Of a stretch of DNA of 59,437 nt, positions 33,410-40,962 are shown in pieces. Source of the stretch: Alphaproteobacteria bacterium (lineage in GTDB: Bacteria > Pseudomonadota > Alphaproteobacteria > Rickettsiales > UBA8987); the NCBI GenBank assembly GCA_030429725.1, contig JAUIEX010000005.1:1-59437 (forward strand), written 5' to 3'. A program made the position numbers and the translations under genes. Position 1 is the first letter of the stretch; each line of letters starts with the position of its first letter. The notes below the pieces were generated by a model. It was not told the origin of the DNA. It saw only the letters and a list, made by a program, of their open reading frames with translations, and searched no databases.

Positions 33410-33969
33410 CAGAAATTCACCTGGTTCAGTTGATTGATCGTCAGGGTCAGCCCTGCATCTCTGGGCACGGCCTGCGCCACAAAATCATCCGGCGTGCTTT
33501 GCGTCACGCAATAACGGTAGGCCGTATCATCAATCGCTTCGGTGCCGGCGAATAAATTCAGATTGATTAAATCCGCATTATCCCCGCAGGAGGCATTGGC
33601 ATAATATTGCCCGTTTTCAGAAAAATATTCCTGCTGCTGCAGGTAAACACTGCGCAGGTGGCTCTGCGCCACCCCGGCTTCCGCCGTATTCACATAGCCG
33701 GTATAAAGCGGGATCGCCACCGCGCTTAAAATACCCATAATGGCCACGGCCAGCAGCAGCTCGATGATGGTGAAGGCGGCGTTTTTTGGATTGCTCCTGC
33801 AAAATTCTCCTGAATTTTGCATTGAGCCTAAGATGCTTCGCATCACTAAAGAGGCTCGCCTACTGGCGCGCATATCTCCTCCTGATCGCACTTCAATACT
33901 TACCAGGCGGCTGCTTATAAACCTGTTGGCCTGCTGGCTGCGTAGTACTGACTGTTGAGAATATTCCAT
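33409..33969 (-). CDS. Type IV minor pilin (PilE-like) with long leader
   Basis: 186 aa from ATG 33969, chosen because a strong GGGAGG lies 5 bp upstream. The prepilin site is NA-FTIIELLLAVAIMGILSAVA with Glu at +5 and a typical pilin body (QSHLRSVYLQQQEYFSENGQYYA). The leader is 64 residues, extremely long. Residues 33-60 of it are encoded by palindromic element B2 (ending SMQNSGEFCRSN). An alternative ATG inside B2 (33822) would give a 15-residue leader. Follows pilA and an inverted repeat; stop overlaps pilX start. Confidence 0.83.
   Translation of the reverse strand: MEYSQQSVLRSQQANRFISSRLVSIEVRSGGDMRASRRASLVMRSILGSMQNSGEFCRSNPKNAAFTIIELLLAVAIMGILSAVAIPLYTGYVNTAEAGVAQSHLRSVYLQQQEYFSENGQYYANASCGDNADLINLNLFAGTEAIDDTAYRYCVTQSTPDDFVAQAVPRDAGLTLTINQLNQVNF
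33791..33872 (+). repeat. Family B palindromic element, copy B2
   Basis: 82 bp read on the plus strand: hairpin 1 GCAAAATTC-TCCT-GAATTTTGC, hairpin 2 GATGC-TTC-GCATC, hairpin 3 CGCC-TACT-GGCG. Antisense and in frame within the leader of the minor pilin. The first 39 bp equal B3; the remainder differs with preserved pairing. Confidence 0.87.
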
Positions 33970-34010
33970 GGCACCCTCCCTGGCAGAATTGCGTATTAAG
34001 CGTGCGTCTC

Positions 34011-34096
34011 TAGACACTGTTAGCTAATGATGAAATGTTTTGTTGCTGGCCTAAATCGTTGATTCGCAAGGAAAAGCCTGCAGCTAACAGTGTCTA
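34011..34096. repeat. Inverted repeat with 15-bp perfect arms
   Basis: TAGACACTGTTAGCT (34011-34025) and AGCTAACAGTGTCTA (34082-34096) enclose 56 bp. It lies between pilA and the minor pilin gene, just upstream of the latter's ribosome-binding site. Could be a miniature element or an mRNA-stabilising stem-loop. Confidence 0.7.
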
Positions 34097-34135
34097 AAGA
34101 AAATGAAGGGCGGGGAGCACATACCCCACCGCCCC
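34094..34135 (-). terminator. Terminator/attenuator after pilA
   Basis: On the minus strand a GC-rich stem (GGGCGG 34108-34113 with CCGCCC 34129-34134, extended by two more GC pairs past a bulge) is followed by a T-rich stretch TTCATTTTCTTT. It begins 15 bp after the pilA stop. It would raise major pilin transcript over the downstream minor-pilin genes. Confidence 0.6.
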
Positions 34136-34149
34136 GCTGCGGGGTCACC

Positions 34150-34743
34150 CTATTCGCGGGTGACTGTCGCTGTCACGGTGCCGGCATTTGCCACACCGTC
34201 AATCGGCCAGTAGGAAGTAATGGTCACGGCCGAAGTACCATCATCAACAAGGTAAGTGGTGCCGTCCACCGCCGGCGTTGGAACCGAATCACCGTCAATC
34301 ACGGCGTCCACCGTCTGGTCAAACGGGTTGTTCCAATCCTGCGCGTTGGCATAGGTTGCAAAAGCGGCGGAGAGTGTTGCCACATCATCGGAACAGTTTG
34401 CCGTTCCACTGATGATCGTTGTTGCCCCACCGGAACATTTTGCAAATTCATTGGCAATAAAGTTCACGATATTCGAGTGGGTGGTTTTCGTGGCATTAAT
34501 TTTTGCCTGCTCCTGATAGCCCTGATATTGCGGAATACCCACCGCAGCAAGAATGCCGAGGATTGCCACCACCACCAGAAGTTCAATCAGCGTGAAGCCG
34601 GATTCACCATCCTGCGGCCGCTCCTGAAATTGCTTGCGTTTCTTTAATTGTGAAAGTGTCGTCAAACCCAGCCGCAATGCCTTGGCATGCTGCTTGATCC
34701 ATGATTGACGTTCGGGAATTTTCATCATTGCTTTTTGTTCCAT
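34150..34743 (-). CDS. pilA: Major type IV pilin
   Basis: 197 aa from ATG 34743, which has a perfect AAGGAGG ribosome-binding site 5 bp upstream. The mature protein would start at FTLIELLVVVAILGILAAVG (Glu at +5), then a pilin body with two cysteines (FAKCSGG, TANCSDD) that could form a disulfide loop, and a beta-rich C-terminus. The leader is 49 residues and strongly basic (KQHAKALRLGLTTLSQLKKR), far longer than the usual 5-30. Best expression signals of the cluster, with a following terminator, support its role as main subunit. Confidence 0.9.
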   Translation of the reverse strand: MEQKAMMKIPERQSWIKQHAKALRLGLTTLSQLKKRKQFQERPQDGESGFTLIELLVVVAILGILAAVGIPQYQGYQEQAKINATKTTHSNIVNFIANEFAKCSGGATTIISGTANCSDDVATLSAAFATYANAQDWNNPFDQTVDAVIDGDSVPTPAVDGTTYLVDDGTSAVTITSYWPIDGVANAGTVTATVTRE

Positions 34744-34820
34744 GTGAACCTCCTTGTGATGATGAGTATGGGTTTCCACCCCTTAAGGATAAGTGTAACC
34801 CAAAGTTACTGTTCATGCAA

Positions 34821-34834
34821 GCAGAAATATTGCC
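34821..34834 (-). promoter_or_regulatory. Possible sigma-54 promoter of pilA
   Basis: Minus strand GGCAATATTTCTGC has the GG-N10-GC spacing of -24/-12 promoters, about 78 bp before the pilA start. Flanking bases match the consensus only partly. pilA genes in several proteobacteria use sigma-54, which makes it plausible but unproven. Confidence 0.3.
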
Positions 34835-34905
34835 TAACCTATTGATTTATATATACAATTTTATGTAATTTTAATGTGACTTAACGGCGAACTTGAGGCT
34901 AAGTG

Positions 34906-34958
34906 GTTAGGAGTTGGTAGCTAGTAGTCAGTTGCGATACAAACTACCAACTACTAAC
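34906..34958. terminator. Inverted repeat after pilC
   Basis: GTTAGGAGTTGGTAG (34906-34920) pairs with CTACCAACTACTAAC (34944-34958), 14 of 15 positions. It ends 10 bp upstream, in map terms, of the pilA promoter zone and follows pilA's upstream AT-rich region, lying immediately beyond the pilC stop... on the pilA side. No T-run; possibly an mRNA 3' stabiliser. Confidence 0.4.
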
Positions 34959-34968
34959 CACCAACTCA

Positions 34969-36210
34969 CTAAATCGTCTGCCCAATCTGGAAGATCGGCA
35001 TGTAAAGCGCCACAATGATAAAGCCCACCGTGGTGCCAACAAAAATAATCATGAACGGCTCCAGCAATTCCGTCAGCCGATCCACCACCAGGTCAAATTC
35101 CTCCTCATAATAGCCGGCAATGGAATCATACATCTCATCCATATTTCCCGTTTCTTCTCCCACGGCAATCATCTGGGTGAATGTTGGCGGGAAGAGCGCC
35201 GGATAGCGGCCGAATAATTCGGAAAGCGGCGTGCCTTCGGAAACCCCTTGCCGTACAGCCGCCAACGCCTCTTTATAGGGCAGAATCCCCACCGCATCCT
35301 GAATGATATCCAGCGCCTCCAGCAAGGAAACCCCCGCTGCCGATAAATTCCCCTGAATCATCGCCACCCGCGCCAGTGTGGATTGACGAATCACCTCCCC
35401 CACCAGTTTCAGGCGCAGCAACCATGCGTGGAAACCCCGTCGCACGCCATAGCGCGTGCGCAGCAGATAGCGAAACATTATCACACCACCGATCACCGCC
35501 GCCAGCAGCAGCCCTCCTTGTTCGGGTGCGCGCAGAAATTCGCTCATCATTACCACCAATTGCGTTGGCCCCGGCAGTTCCTGCCCGGCGGCGCCAAACA
35601 TGCTTTGAAACACCGGCACCACCTTAATCAGCATAATCATCACCACGCCAATGGCCACCATCAGCAAAATGGCGGGATACATCATCGCACTTTTAATTTT
35701 TTTACGAATCGCCTCCGCCTTATGCAGCTGAATCACCAGCCGCCGCAAAAAGTTGGGTAAACGGCCGGAGCTTTCCCCCGCTTTGAGCAGATTGATATAG
35801 ATCGTATCAAACACCGCCGGGTGCATGGCAAAGGCTTCCGAAAGCGTGCTGCCACCCTCCACCGTTATGGCAATCTGCCGCAGCACCACCTGCATGTGTG
35901 GGTTCTGTTCCTGATCGCCCAGCATCTTCAGCGTTTTTAGAATCGGCAGCCCGGCATCCACCATCGTGGCCAGTTTTTTGGTGGCCATCAGCACATCACG
36001 GTTGCGGATTTTTTTCGGGGAATATTTTTTCAGCTCACGCTTTGTACTAACCACAGGCGCTTTGGCGCCGCTCTTTTTCTGCGCCTGCAGTTGCGTCACC
36101 ACAATCTGCATTCCCAGCAGATGCTGCCGCGCCTCTTCAAGCGACGCAGCCTCCACCACCCCATTGGTGAATGATTTTCCCTGCACACCCTGCCACGTAA
36201 AATCAGGCAT
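34969..36210 (-). CDS. pilC: Type IV pilus inner-membrane platform protein PilC
   Basis: 413 aa of the GspF/PilC family with two T2SF domains (ATKKLATMVDAGLPILKTLK ... and AMIQGNLSAAGVSLLEALDI-like) and three transmembrane helices, the last near the C-terminus (MIIFVGTTVGFIIVALYMPI). Couples PilB/PilT motors to pilin polymerisation. The start MPDFTWQGVQG has GGAGG 5 bp upstream; an earlier ATG lies inside the long palindrome that separates it from pilB. Confidence 0.94.
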   Translation of the reverse strand: MPDFTWQGVQGKSFTNGVVEAASLEEARQHLLGMQIVVTQLQAQKKSGAKAPVVSTKRELKKYSPKKIRNRDVLMATKKLATMVDAGLPILKTLKMLGDQEQNPHMQVVLRQIAITVEGGSTLSEAFAMHPAVFDTIYINLLKAGESSGRLPNFLRRLVIQLHKAEAIRKKIKSAMMYPAILLMVAIGVVMIMLIKVVPVFQSMFGAAGQELPGPTQLVVMMSEFLRAPEQGGLLLAAVIGGVIMFRYLLRTRYGVRRGFHAWLLRLKLVGEVIRQSTLARVAMIQGNLSAAGVSLLEALDIIQDAVGILPYKEALAAVRQGVSEGTPLSELFGRYPALFPPTFTQMIAVGEETGNMDEMYDSIAGYYEEEFDLVVDRLTELLEPFMIIFVGTTVGFIIVALYMPIFQIGQTI

Positions 36211-36235
36211 GGCGCCCTCCACGAAACTGCACAAA

Positions 36236-36375
36236 GCATGCATTCATCTTCGTCAGCACGTGCTGAAAATAAGGAGCTTCGAGAACCGTAACGCAGTGTA
36301 CATAAAAGTACATGAGTAACGGAAGCGCAGAAGATCCATATTTGCAAGCCGTGATGGTCGAAGATAAATGCATGC
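36236..36375. repeat. 140-bp imperfect palindrome between pilB and pilC
   Basis: The two halves align along their whole length as reverse complements: outer arms GCATGCATTCATCTTCG (36236-36252) and CGAAGATAAATGCATGC (36359-36375) match at 16 of 17 bases, and the centre contains TGTAC-ATAAAA-GTACA. It fills the pilB-pilC gap exactly. The structure resembles a foldback or MITE-like element. Confidence 0.8.
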
Positions 36376-36376
36376 T

Positions 36377-38062
36377 TCACTCCACCATCAAAATCCGTTG
36401 ATATTCTTTCACGCTAATCCGTCCGTCTTCAACCAGCTTCCGCCCGGCAGACTGCATCGGGAAGAACCCTTCCGCCAGCGCCACTTTGCGCAGCCCGTCT
36501 TCGCCCTCACCGCGATTAATCGCTTCCCGCAGGGAAGGCGTCAGCGGCAAAACTTCATGAATCGCGCGCCGCCCTTTCACCCCGCTGCCCATGCAATGAT
36601 CGCAGCCTTTTCCTTTCATCGGCTTCACCCGGCTTAAATCCTCATTGGTAAATCCCAGTGCAAACAGCTCATCATTTTTGATAGCATCATCGGCCACCAA
36701 ACAATGGGTGCAGTTCAATCGCGCCAGACGCTGGGCAATCACCATGGTCAGGGCGGCGGTCACCAGATAGTCATCCACACCCATATTAATCAGCCGGGTG
36801 ATGGTGGCCGGGGCATTATTGGTGTGCAGGGTGGAGAGCACCAGGTGGCCGGTCAAAGCCGCTTTAATGGAAATGTCACTGGTTTCCTTATCGCGGATTT
36901 CACCCACCATGATGATTTCCGGATCCTGCCGTAGGAAGGAGCGTAAGGCTGAGGCAAAACCCAGACCAATGCTCTCCCGCACCTGCACCTGTGCCACACC
37001 CGGAAGATCATATTCCACCGGATCTTCGGCGGTCATAATGTTCACATCAGGTGTATTTAACTCTTTAAGCATCGCATAAAGCGTGGTGGACTTACCGGAG
37101 CCGGTCGGCCCCGTCACCAGCACCATGCCCTGCGGTGAGTGAATGGCCTTGCGCAATTGCTGCAACGCAATATCCTGCAGCCCAAGCTCATCCAGTGTAA
37201 AATTTGCCGCGTCCGGATCAAGAATCCGCATCACCACACGTTCGCCATGTGCCGCCGGCAGGGTGGAAACGCGAATATCAATCGTCTTCTCTCCCAGCTC
37301 GGTGGCAATGGCGCCGTCCTGCGGCAAACGCCGCTCTGAAATATCCAGCGACGCCATGATTTTCAGCCGTGTGACCACCGCCGCATAGTTAATATTGAGA
37401 AACTCATCAAAGCTGGTCGCGTGACACAACCCGCCATCCACACGCATGCGCACCCGCGCCGAGCCCCGGAAGGCTTCAATGTGAATATCACTGGCGCCGG
37501 TCACAATCGCCTCATTCAGAACCTCATCCACAAATTGCACCACATCATTGCCGGTGGCCGCTTTGAATGCATTCACATCTGCATTATTCGTGATTGTTGC
37601 GGCGGGGTTTTGCTGCATTGCAATATGCTTGTCCTTGCCCTGTTGCGCTGCAATATTAACCGGCGGGAAAAAATGGTGAAAGGGTGCAATAAAGGCTTTC
37701 ACCTGACATCCGGTGATCAGCTTAAGCTCGTTCAATGCCTGCAGCCCCTCCGGCTCGGCAATGGCCGTGTGCAGTTCCTGCCCTTCCTGTTTAAATGGCA
37801 GCACCAATTTCCGTGCAATAAAGGCATCACTGATCTTGCCCTTAAACGGGCGGTTGGCCAGCGCATCTTCCGGCAGCTGTGCCACTTCCAGATTCAATTC
37901 TGCGGCAATAATGGCGGCCAGCTTCACGTCCAGCCCTGCCTCCCCCAGCATAAGATTCATCAGCAGCGCATCTTTATCCGGCACTTCAAGCTGCTCAGGC
38001 GGCACCAATCCGTGCCGGGAAATCTTTGCTAAAAGCGCGTCTCTGGTGGCGGTGGGAATCAT
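36377..38062 (-). CDS. pilB: Type IV pilus extension ATPase PilB
   Basis: 561 aa. N-terminal MshEN/GspE-II domain (residues 1-130), then the ATPase core with Walker A TGPTGSGKST (about 317-326), Walker B EIIMVGEIRD, His box ALTGHLVLSTLHTNN and a tetracysteine zinc site (CTHC ... CDHC). This is the hexameric motor for pilus assembly. Same strand as pilC and pilQ. Confidence 0.95.
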   Translation of the reverse strand: MIPTATRDALLAKISRHGLVPPEQLEVPDKDALLMNLMLGEAGLDVKLAAIIAAELNLEVAQLPEDALANRPFKGKISDAFIARKLVLPFKQEGQELHTAIAEPEGLQALNELKLITGCQVKAFIAPFHHFFPPVNIAAQQGKDKHIAMQQNPAATITNNADVNAFKAATGNDVVQFVDEVLNEAIVTGASDIHIEAFRGSARVRMRVDGGLCHATSFDEFLNINYAAVVTRLKIMASLDISERRLPQDGAIATELGEKTIDIRVSTLPAAHGERVVMRILDPDAANFTLDELGLQDIALQQLRKAIHSPQGMVLVTGPTGSGKSTTLYAMLKELNTPDVNIMTAEDPVEYDLPGVAQVQVRESIGLGFASALRSFLRQDPEIIMVGEIRDKETSDISIKAALTGHLVLSTLHTNNAPATITRLINMGVDDYLVTAALTMVIAQRLARLNCTHCLVADDAIKNDELFALGFTNEDLSRVKPMKGKGCDHCMGSGVKGRRAIHEVLPLTPSLREAINRGEGEDGLRKVALAEGFFPMQSAGRKLVEDGRISVKEYQRILMVE

Positions 38063-38134
38063 TCAGCGCTCCCTGCGGTCGCAATGGCCAGAGTTGAGTT
38101 GTGAGAGTTGAGTAGTAGGAGGGCTGTTCCGATG

Positions 38135-38192
38135 CTCCCCCCTGAATGCCCCGAAGCGCAAGGCGCGTGGGGCAATTCAAAATGCGGGGGAG
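38135..38192 (-). repeat. Family A element, short copy A7
   Basis: 58 bp: CTCCCCCCTGAATGCCCC ... GGGGCAATTC...GGGGGAG, a nested hairpin with GAATGCCCC/GGGGCAATTC arms. It matches the left part of A5. It lies between pilQ and pilB with low-complexity GAGTTG/GTTGAG sequences on both sides. Confidence 0.75.
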
Positions 38193-38237
38193 TGATTTGC
38201 CTCAATAAACGCATCACTTGACTCTCTCTACTCACCA

Positions 38238-39809
38238 CTAAATTACCTTCGGCGCAATGAAGACCATCAATTCCCGGCGGGTGTTTTCGCGCGCGTCGCG
38301 CTTAAACAGCCTGCCGATGCCCGGCAGATCGCCCAGCCCCGGCACCTGATCGGTCGCCTGACTGCTATTTTCGTCATAGATACCGCCAATCACCACAATC
38401 GCACCATCGCGGGAAACCAGACTGGTATTGATCTCACTTTTGCGGATCGGCGGGTTCGGCTGGCTGGTATCCACCGTGTCCTTATTCACCTGAATCGTCA
38501 GCATCAGATTGCCATCCCCCACCACGGAAGGTGTCACGGCAAGGCGCAGGCCGGCCTCTTTAAATTCCACATTGGTTCCTTCATCGGATGTGGTTTCATA
38601 AGGCACTTCGTTCCCCTGGAAGATCACCGCTTCCTTATTATCCAGCGTGAAAATTTTTGGGTTGGAAATCACTTTGGTCAGCCCTTTGGCTTCCAGCGCG
38701 GTCAGCTCTAATTTCAGATCGGCAGCACTGCCCAAACTGGTCAGAAAGCCAATGCCGCTGGTTGCCGTGCCCAGTGCCAGCCCTGCTGCGGTGCTGGCTG
38801 TGCCGCCCAGTGTCAGGCCGCCGGCAGATTCACCCGCCAGCCCGGCAAAGGAAACATCGCCTTCCTGCCCCACCAGACCAATGCGGGAACCGAAGGCTTT
38901 TTCAAACCCATCCGTCACCTCCACGATGAAGGCTTCGATAAAAACCTGCTCGGTACGGCTATCAATCTCAGAAATCAGCTTAGCCGCCACGTCCAGCTCT
39001 TCGGCACGGGCACGCACAATGATCTGGTTTTTGCGCGGATCAATCGTAATCTCCGGATCGGTATTGCGCAGCTTGGAATCATTCGTCACCCGGCTGTTTT
39101 TCAGCGCATCATCCAGAATGCGCTTCACCTCATCCGGCTTGGTATAAAACAACTTGAACACCTCCGTATGCACCGGCTGGGAGGCCGCTTTCAGCTGCAT
39201 GGATTTTTGAATATTTTCATGGCGCTTGCGTTGAAAATCCTCGATCGCCATGATGGTGTTATAATCATGGATGCGTACAATGCCGGTCTTGCTATCCACA
39301 TCGCTGGCCAGCTGCTTCATCTCCAGCACGGTTTCCAGCGCGGCCGTCCAGGGCACATTTTCCAGCTTCACCGTTACCAGCCCGGAAACCTCCGGCGACA
39401 CGACAAAATTCACCTGAGTGATTTCTGAAAGCAGCTGGATGAAGGTTGGCATGTCCATATTTTCCACATGCAGATCAATCGGGAACACATCATAAAGCTG
39501 TGACAGCGCGGCAATATTATCGGCCGCTTCCACGCGTTCGGTCACAATATGGCGGCGGTTGCGCTTGCGCAGCTCCGCGTCTGCCGTGCGCAGGGCTGCC
39601 GGGCCACGGCGCGCATCTTCCTGCGAACGTGTCCGGGTGGAATCCATGAAGCGCTCCGCCTGAAACAGGCGCTCTTCGGAAAGGCTCACATCCCGACTCA
39701 GCGGTGGCATTGCACAGGATGCAAGCAACAAACTCAAACCGACCACATGCAGCAACGTGAACATGCGCCCTCGCAAAATATGGCAAAAGCCTTGTATCAA
39801 ATAAGTCAT
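38238..39809 (-). CDS. pilQ: Type IV pilus secretin (PilQ/MshL-like lipoprotein)
   Basis: 523 aa. Lipobox LLASC follows the signal peptide, so it is a lipoprotein secretin of the MshL/short PilQ kind without AMIN domains. An STN-type segment (IDLHVENMDMPTFIQLLSEI), an N1/KH domain (TEVFKLFYTKPDEVKRILDD) and a secretin core with the VPGLGDLPGIGRLFKRD signature are visible. Forms the outer-membrane pore. The start overlaps the pilP stop by 4 bp. Confidence 0.93.
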   Translation of the reverse strand: MTYLIQGFCHILRGRMFTLLHVVGLSLLLASCAMPPLSRDVSLSEERLFQAERFMDSTRTRSQEDARRGPAALRTADAELRKRNRRHIVTERVEAADNIAALSQLYDVFPIDLHVENMDMPTFIQLLSEITQVNFVVSPEVSGLVTVKLENVPWTAALETVLEMKQLASDVDSKTGIVRIHDYNTIMAIEDFQRKRHENIQKSMQLKAASQPVHTEVFKLFYTKPDEVKRILDDALKNSRVTNDSKLRNTDPEITIDPRKNQIIVRARAEELDVAAKLISEIDSRTEQVFIEAFIVEVTDGFEKAFGSRIGLVGQEGDVSFAGLAGESAGGLTLGGTASTAAGLALGTATSGIGFLTSLGSAADLKLELTALEAKGLTKVISNPKIFTLDNKEAVIFQGNEVPYETTSDEGTNVEFKEAGLRLAVTPSVVGDGNLMLTIQVNKDTVDTSQPNPPIRKSEINTSLVSRDGAIVVIGGIYDENSSQATDQVPGLGDLPGIGRLFKRDARENTRRELMVFIAPKVI

Positions 39810-40186
39810 TGTACTTTCTCCATCACATGTTGCACGGGAATGGTGATGGTTTCTCCGTCCGCTGTCACCACTTCCAAACCGTGAATATCCATTGTTTTCA
39901 CCCGTGCATTTTCACGGCCAATCTGCCCCTCCACCCGCACGAATATACGGCGCAGGTCACGTGTCTGCATCACCGCCACCGCGTCATCTTCAGCGGTAAT
40001 CAGCCCAATTAATTGCATGCTGCCAAGGCTCTGATCCGCCAGCAATTTGACCGCCGCACCATCGTCTGAAGATGTTACCGTCATCTCCGCCGCCAGCCCG
40101 GCCGGCTGAAACGGATCGCGCGCCTGTGCAGTGCCGCTACAGCAAATGGCAATCACTCCAAGCATCATCAGTTTAATCCACATCAT
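39806..40186 (-). CDS. pilP: Pilus assembly protein PilP
   Basis: 126 aa. Short signal sequence (MLGVIAICCSGTAQA) then RDPFQPAG and a small beta domain (LGSMQLIGLITAEDDAVAVM, VRVEGQIGRENARVKTMDIH) typical of PilP/GspC homology domains. Links PilN/PilO to the secretin PilQ. Unlike classical PilP, a lipobox is not obvious. Overlaps pilO by 14 bp. Confidence 0.88.
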   Translation of the reverse strand: MMWIKLMMLGVIAICCSGTAQARDPFQPAGLAAEMTVTSSDDGAAVKLLADQSLGSMQLIGLITAEDDAVAVMQTRDLRRIFVRVEGQIGRENARVKTMDIHGLEVVTADGETITIPVQHVMEKVQ

Positions 40187-40925
40187 TGCCTCCTTCGGCT
40201 AACGCCAGCAATTGTTCGTAAGGCCGTTTATCCAGGCTGTAGGTTGTCAGCTCGATGCTGATATGCAGCCCGGATTCCCGCGCAACCGGCGAAATTTTGA
40301 CAGATTCCTTTTCCACGCTCAGCAATGGCCGCGCCGCCGCAAGTGCCCGTTTAAAGCGGATATAATCGGCAAAACTTCCGGACATCTCCACCGCCACCGA
40401 GGTTTCCATCACCAATGCAAAGGAACGATGTGTGGTTGTTTTCAACTTCTTCACCCGCTCCACCCGCAGCTGATTTTTACCGGCCAGATCGCTGATGGCC
40501 TGATAAAGCTCATCCGGGTCGGCCGTTTCATCAAAGGCCTGCAATAATTGCACCGCATCGCCCATGTGATCGGTCACCTGCTTTTCGGTGGCATCGGCTT
40601 CGGCACGAAGGGTGCCCAGCTCGGCCTGTTGCTTTTCCAGCTTCTGCAGGGAATGGTAAAGCGCCATATTGCCACGCCATTGCGGCAGGGCATAACCAAA
40701 ACCGAAAGCCAGCACGCCCACTGCCAGAAACACATAAAGCCCCACCATTGCCTGATGATCCTTCACCAGCGCTAACAACCGGCCTTTTTCTTTCCATGCC
40801 GGGCGCCGTTCGGGCGCAGCAGCTTCCGCCGTTACGGCACCGGGTTTGCGCTTCAGTTTCTGAAGCAATTTCTCTTTCAGCTCGCTGAAAATTTCACCAA
40901 CATCTGCGTTTAAATCAATGGGCAT
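40173..40925 (-). CDS. pilO: Pilus assembly protein PilO
   Basis: 250 aa. A cytoplasmic basic N-terminus, one transmembrane helix (MVGLYVFLAVGVLAFGFGYA), a periplasmic coiled coil (LYHSLQKLEKQQAELGTLRA) and a ferredoxin-like domain (SFALVMETSVAVEMSGSFAD) match PilO. Part of the inner-membrane alignment complex with PilM, PilN and PilP. Confidence 0.88.
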   Translation of the reverse strand: MPIDLNADVGEIFSELKEKLLQKLKRKPGAVTAEAAAPERRPAWKEKGRLLALVKDHQAMVGLYVFLAVGVLAFGFGYALPQWRGNMALYHSLQKLEKQQAELGTLRAEADATEKQVTDHMGDAVQLLQAFDETADPDELYQAISDLAGKNQLRVERVKKLKTTTHRSFALVMETSVAVEMSGSFADYIRFKRALAAARPLLSVEKESVKISPVARESGLHISIELTTYSLDKRPYEQLLALAEGGNDVD

Positions 40926-40962
40926 GCTCCCTCCTATGGCCGCTTGCCTGAAGTGTGTTTTC

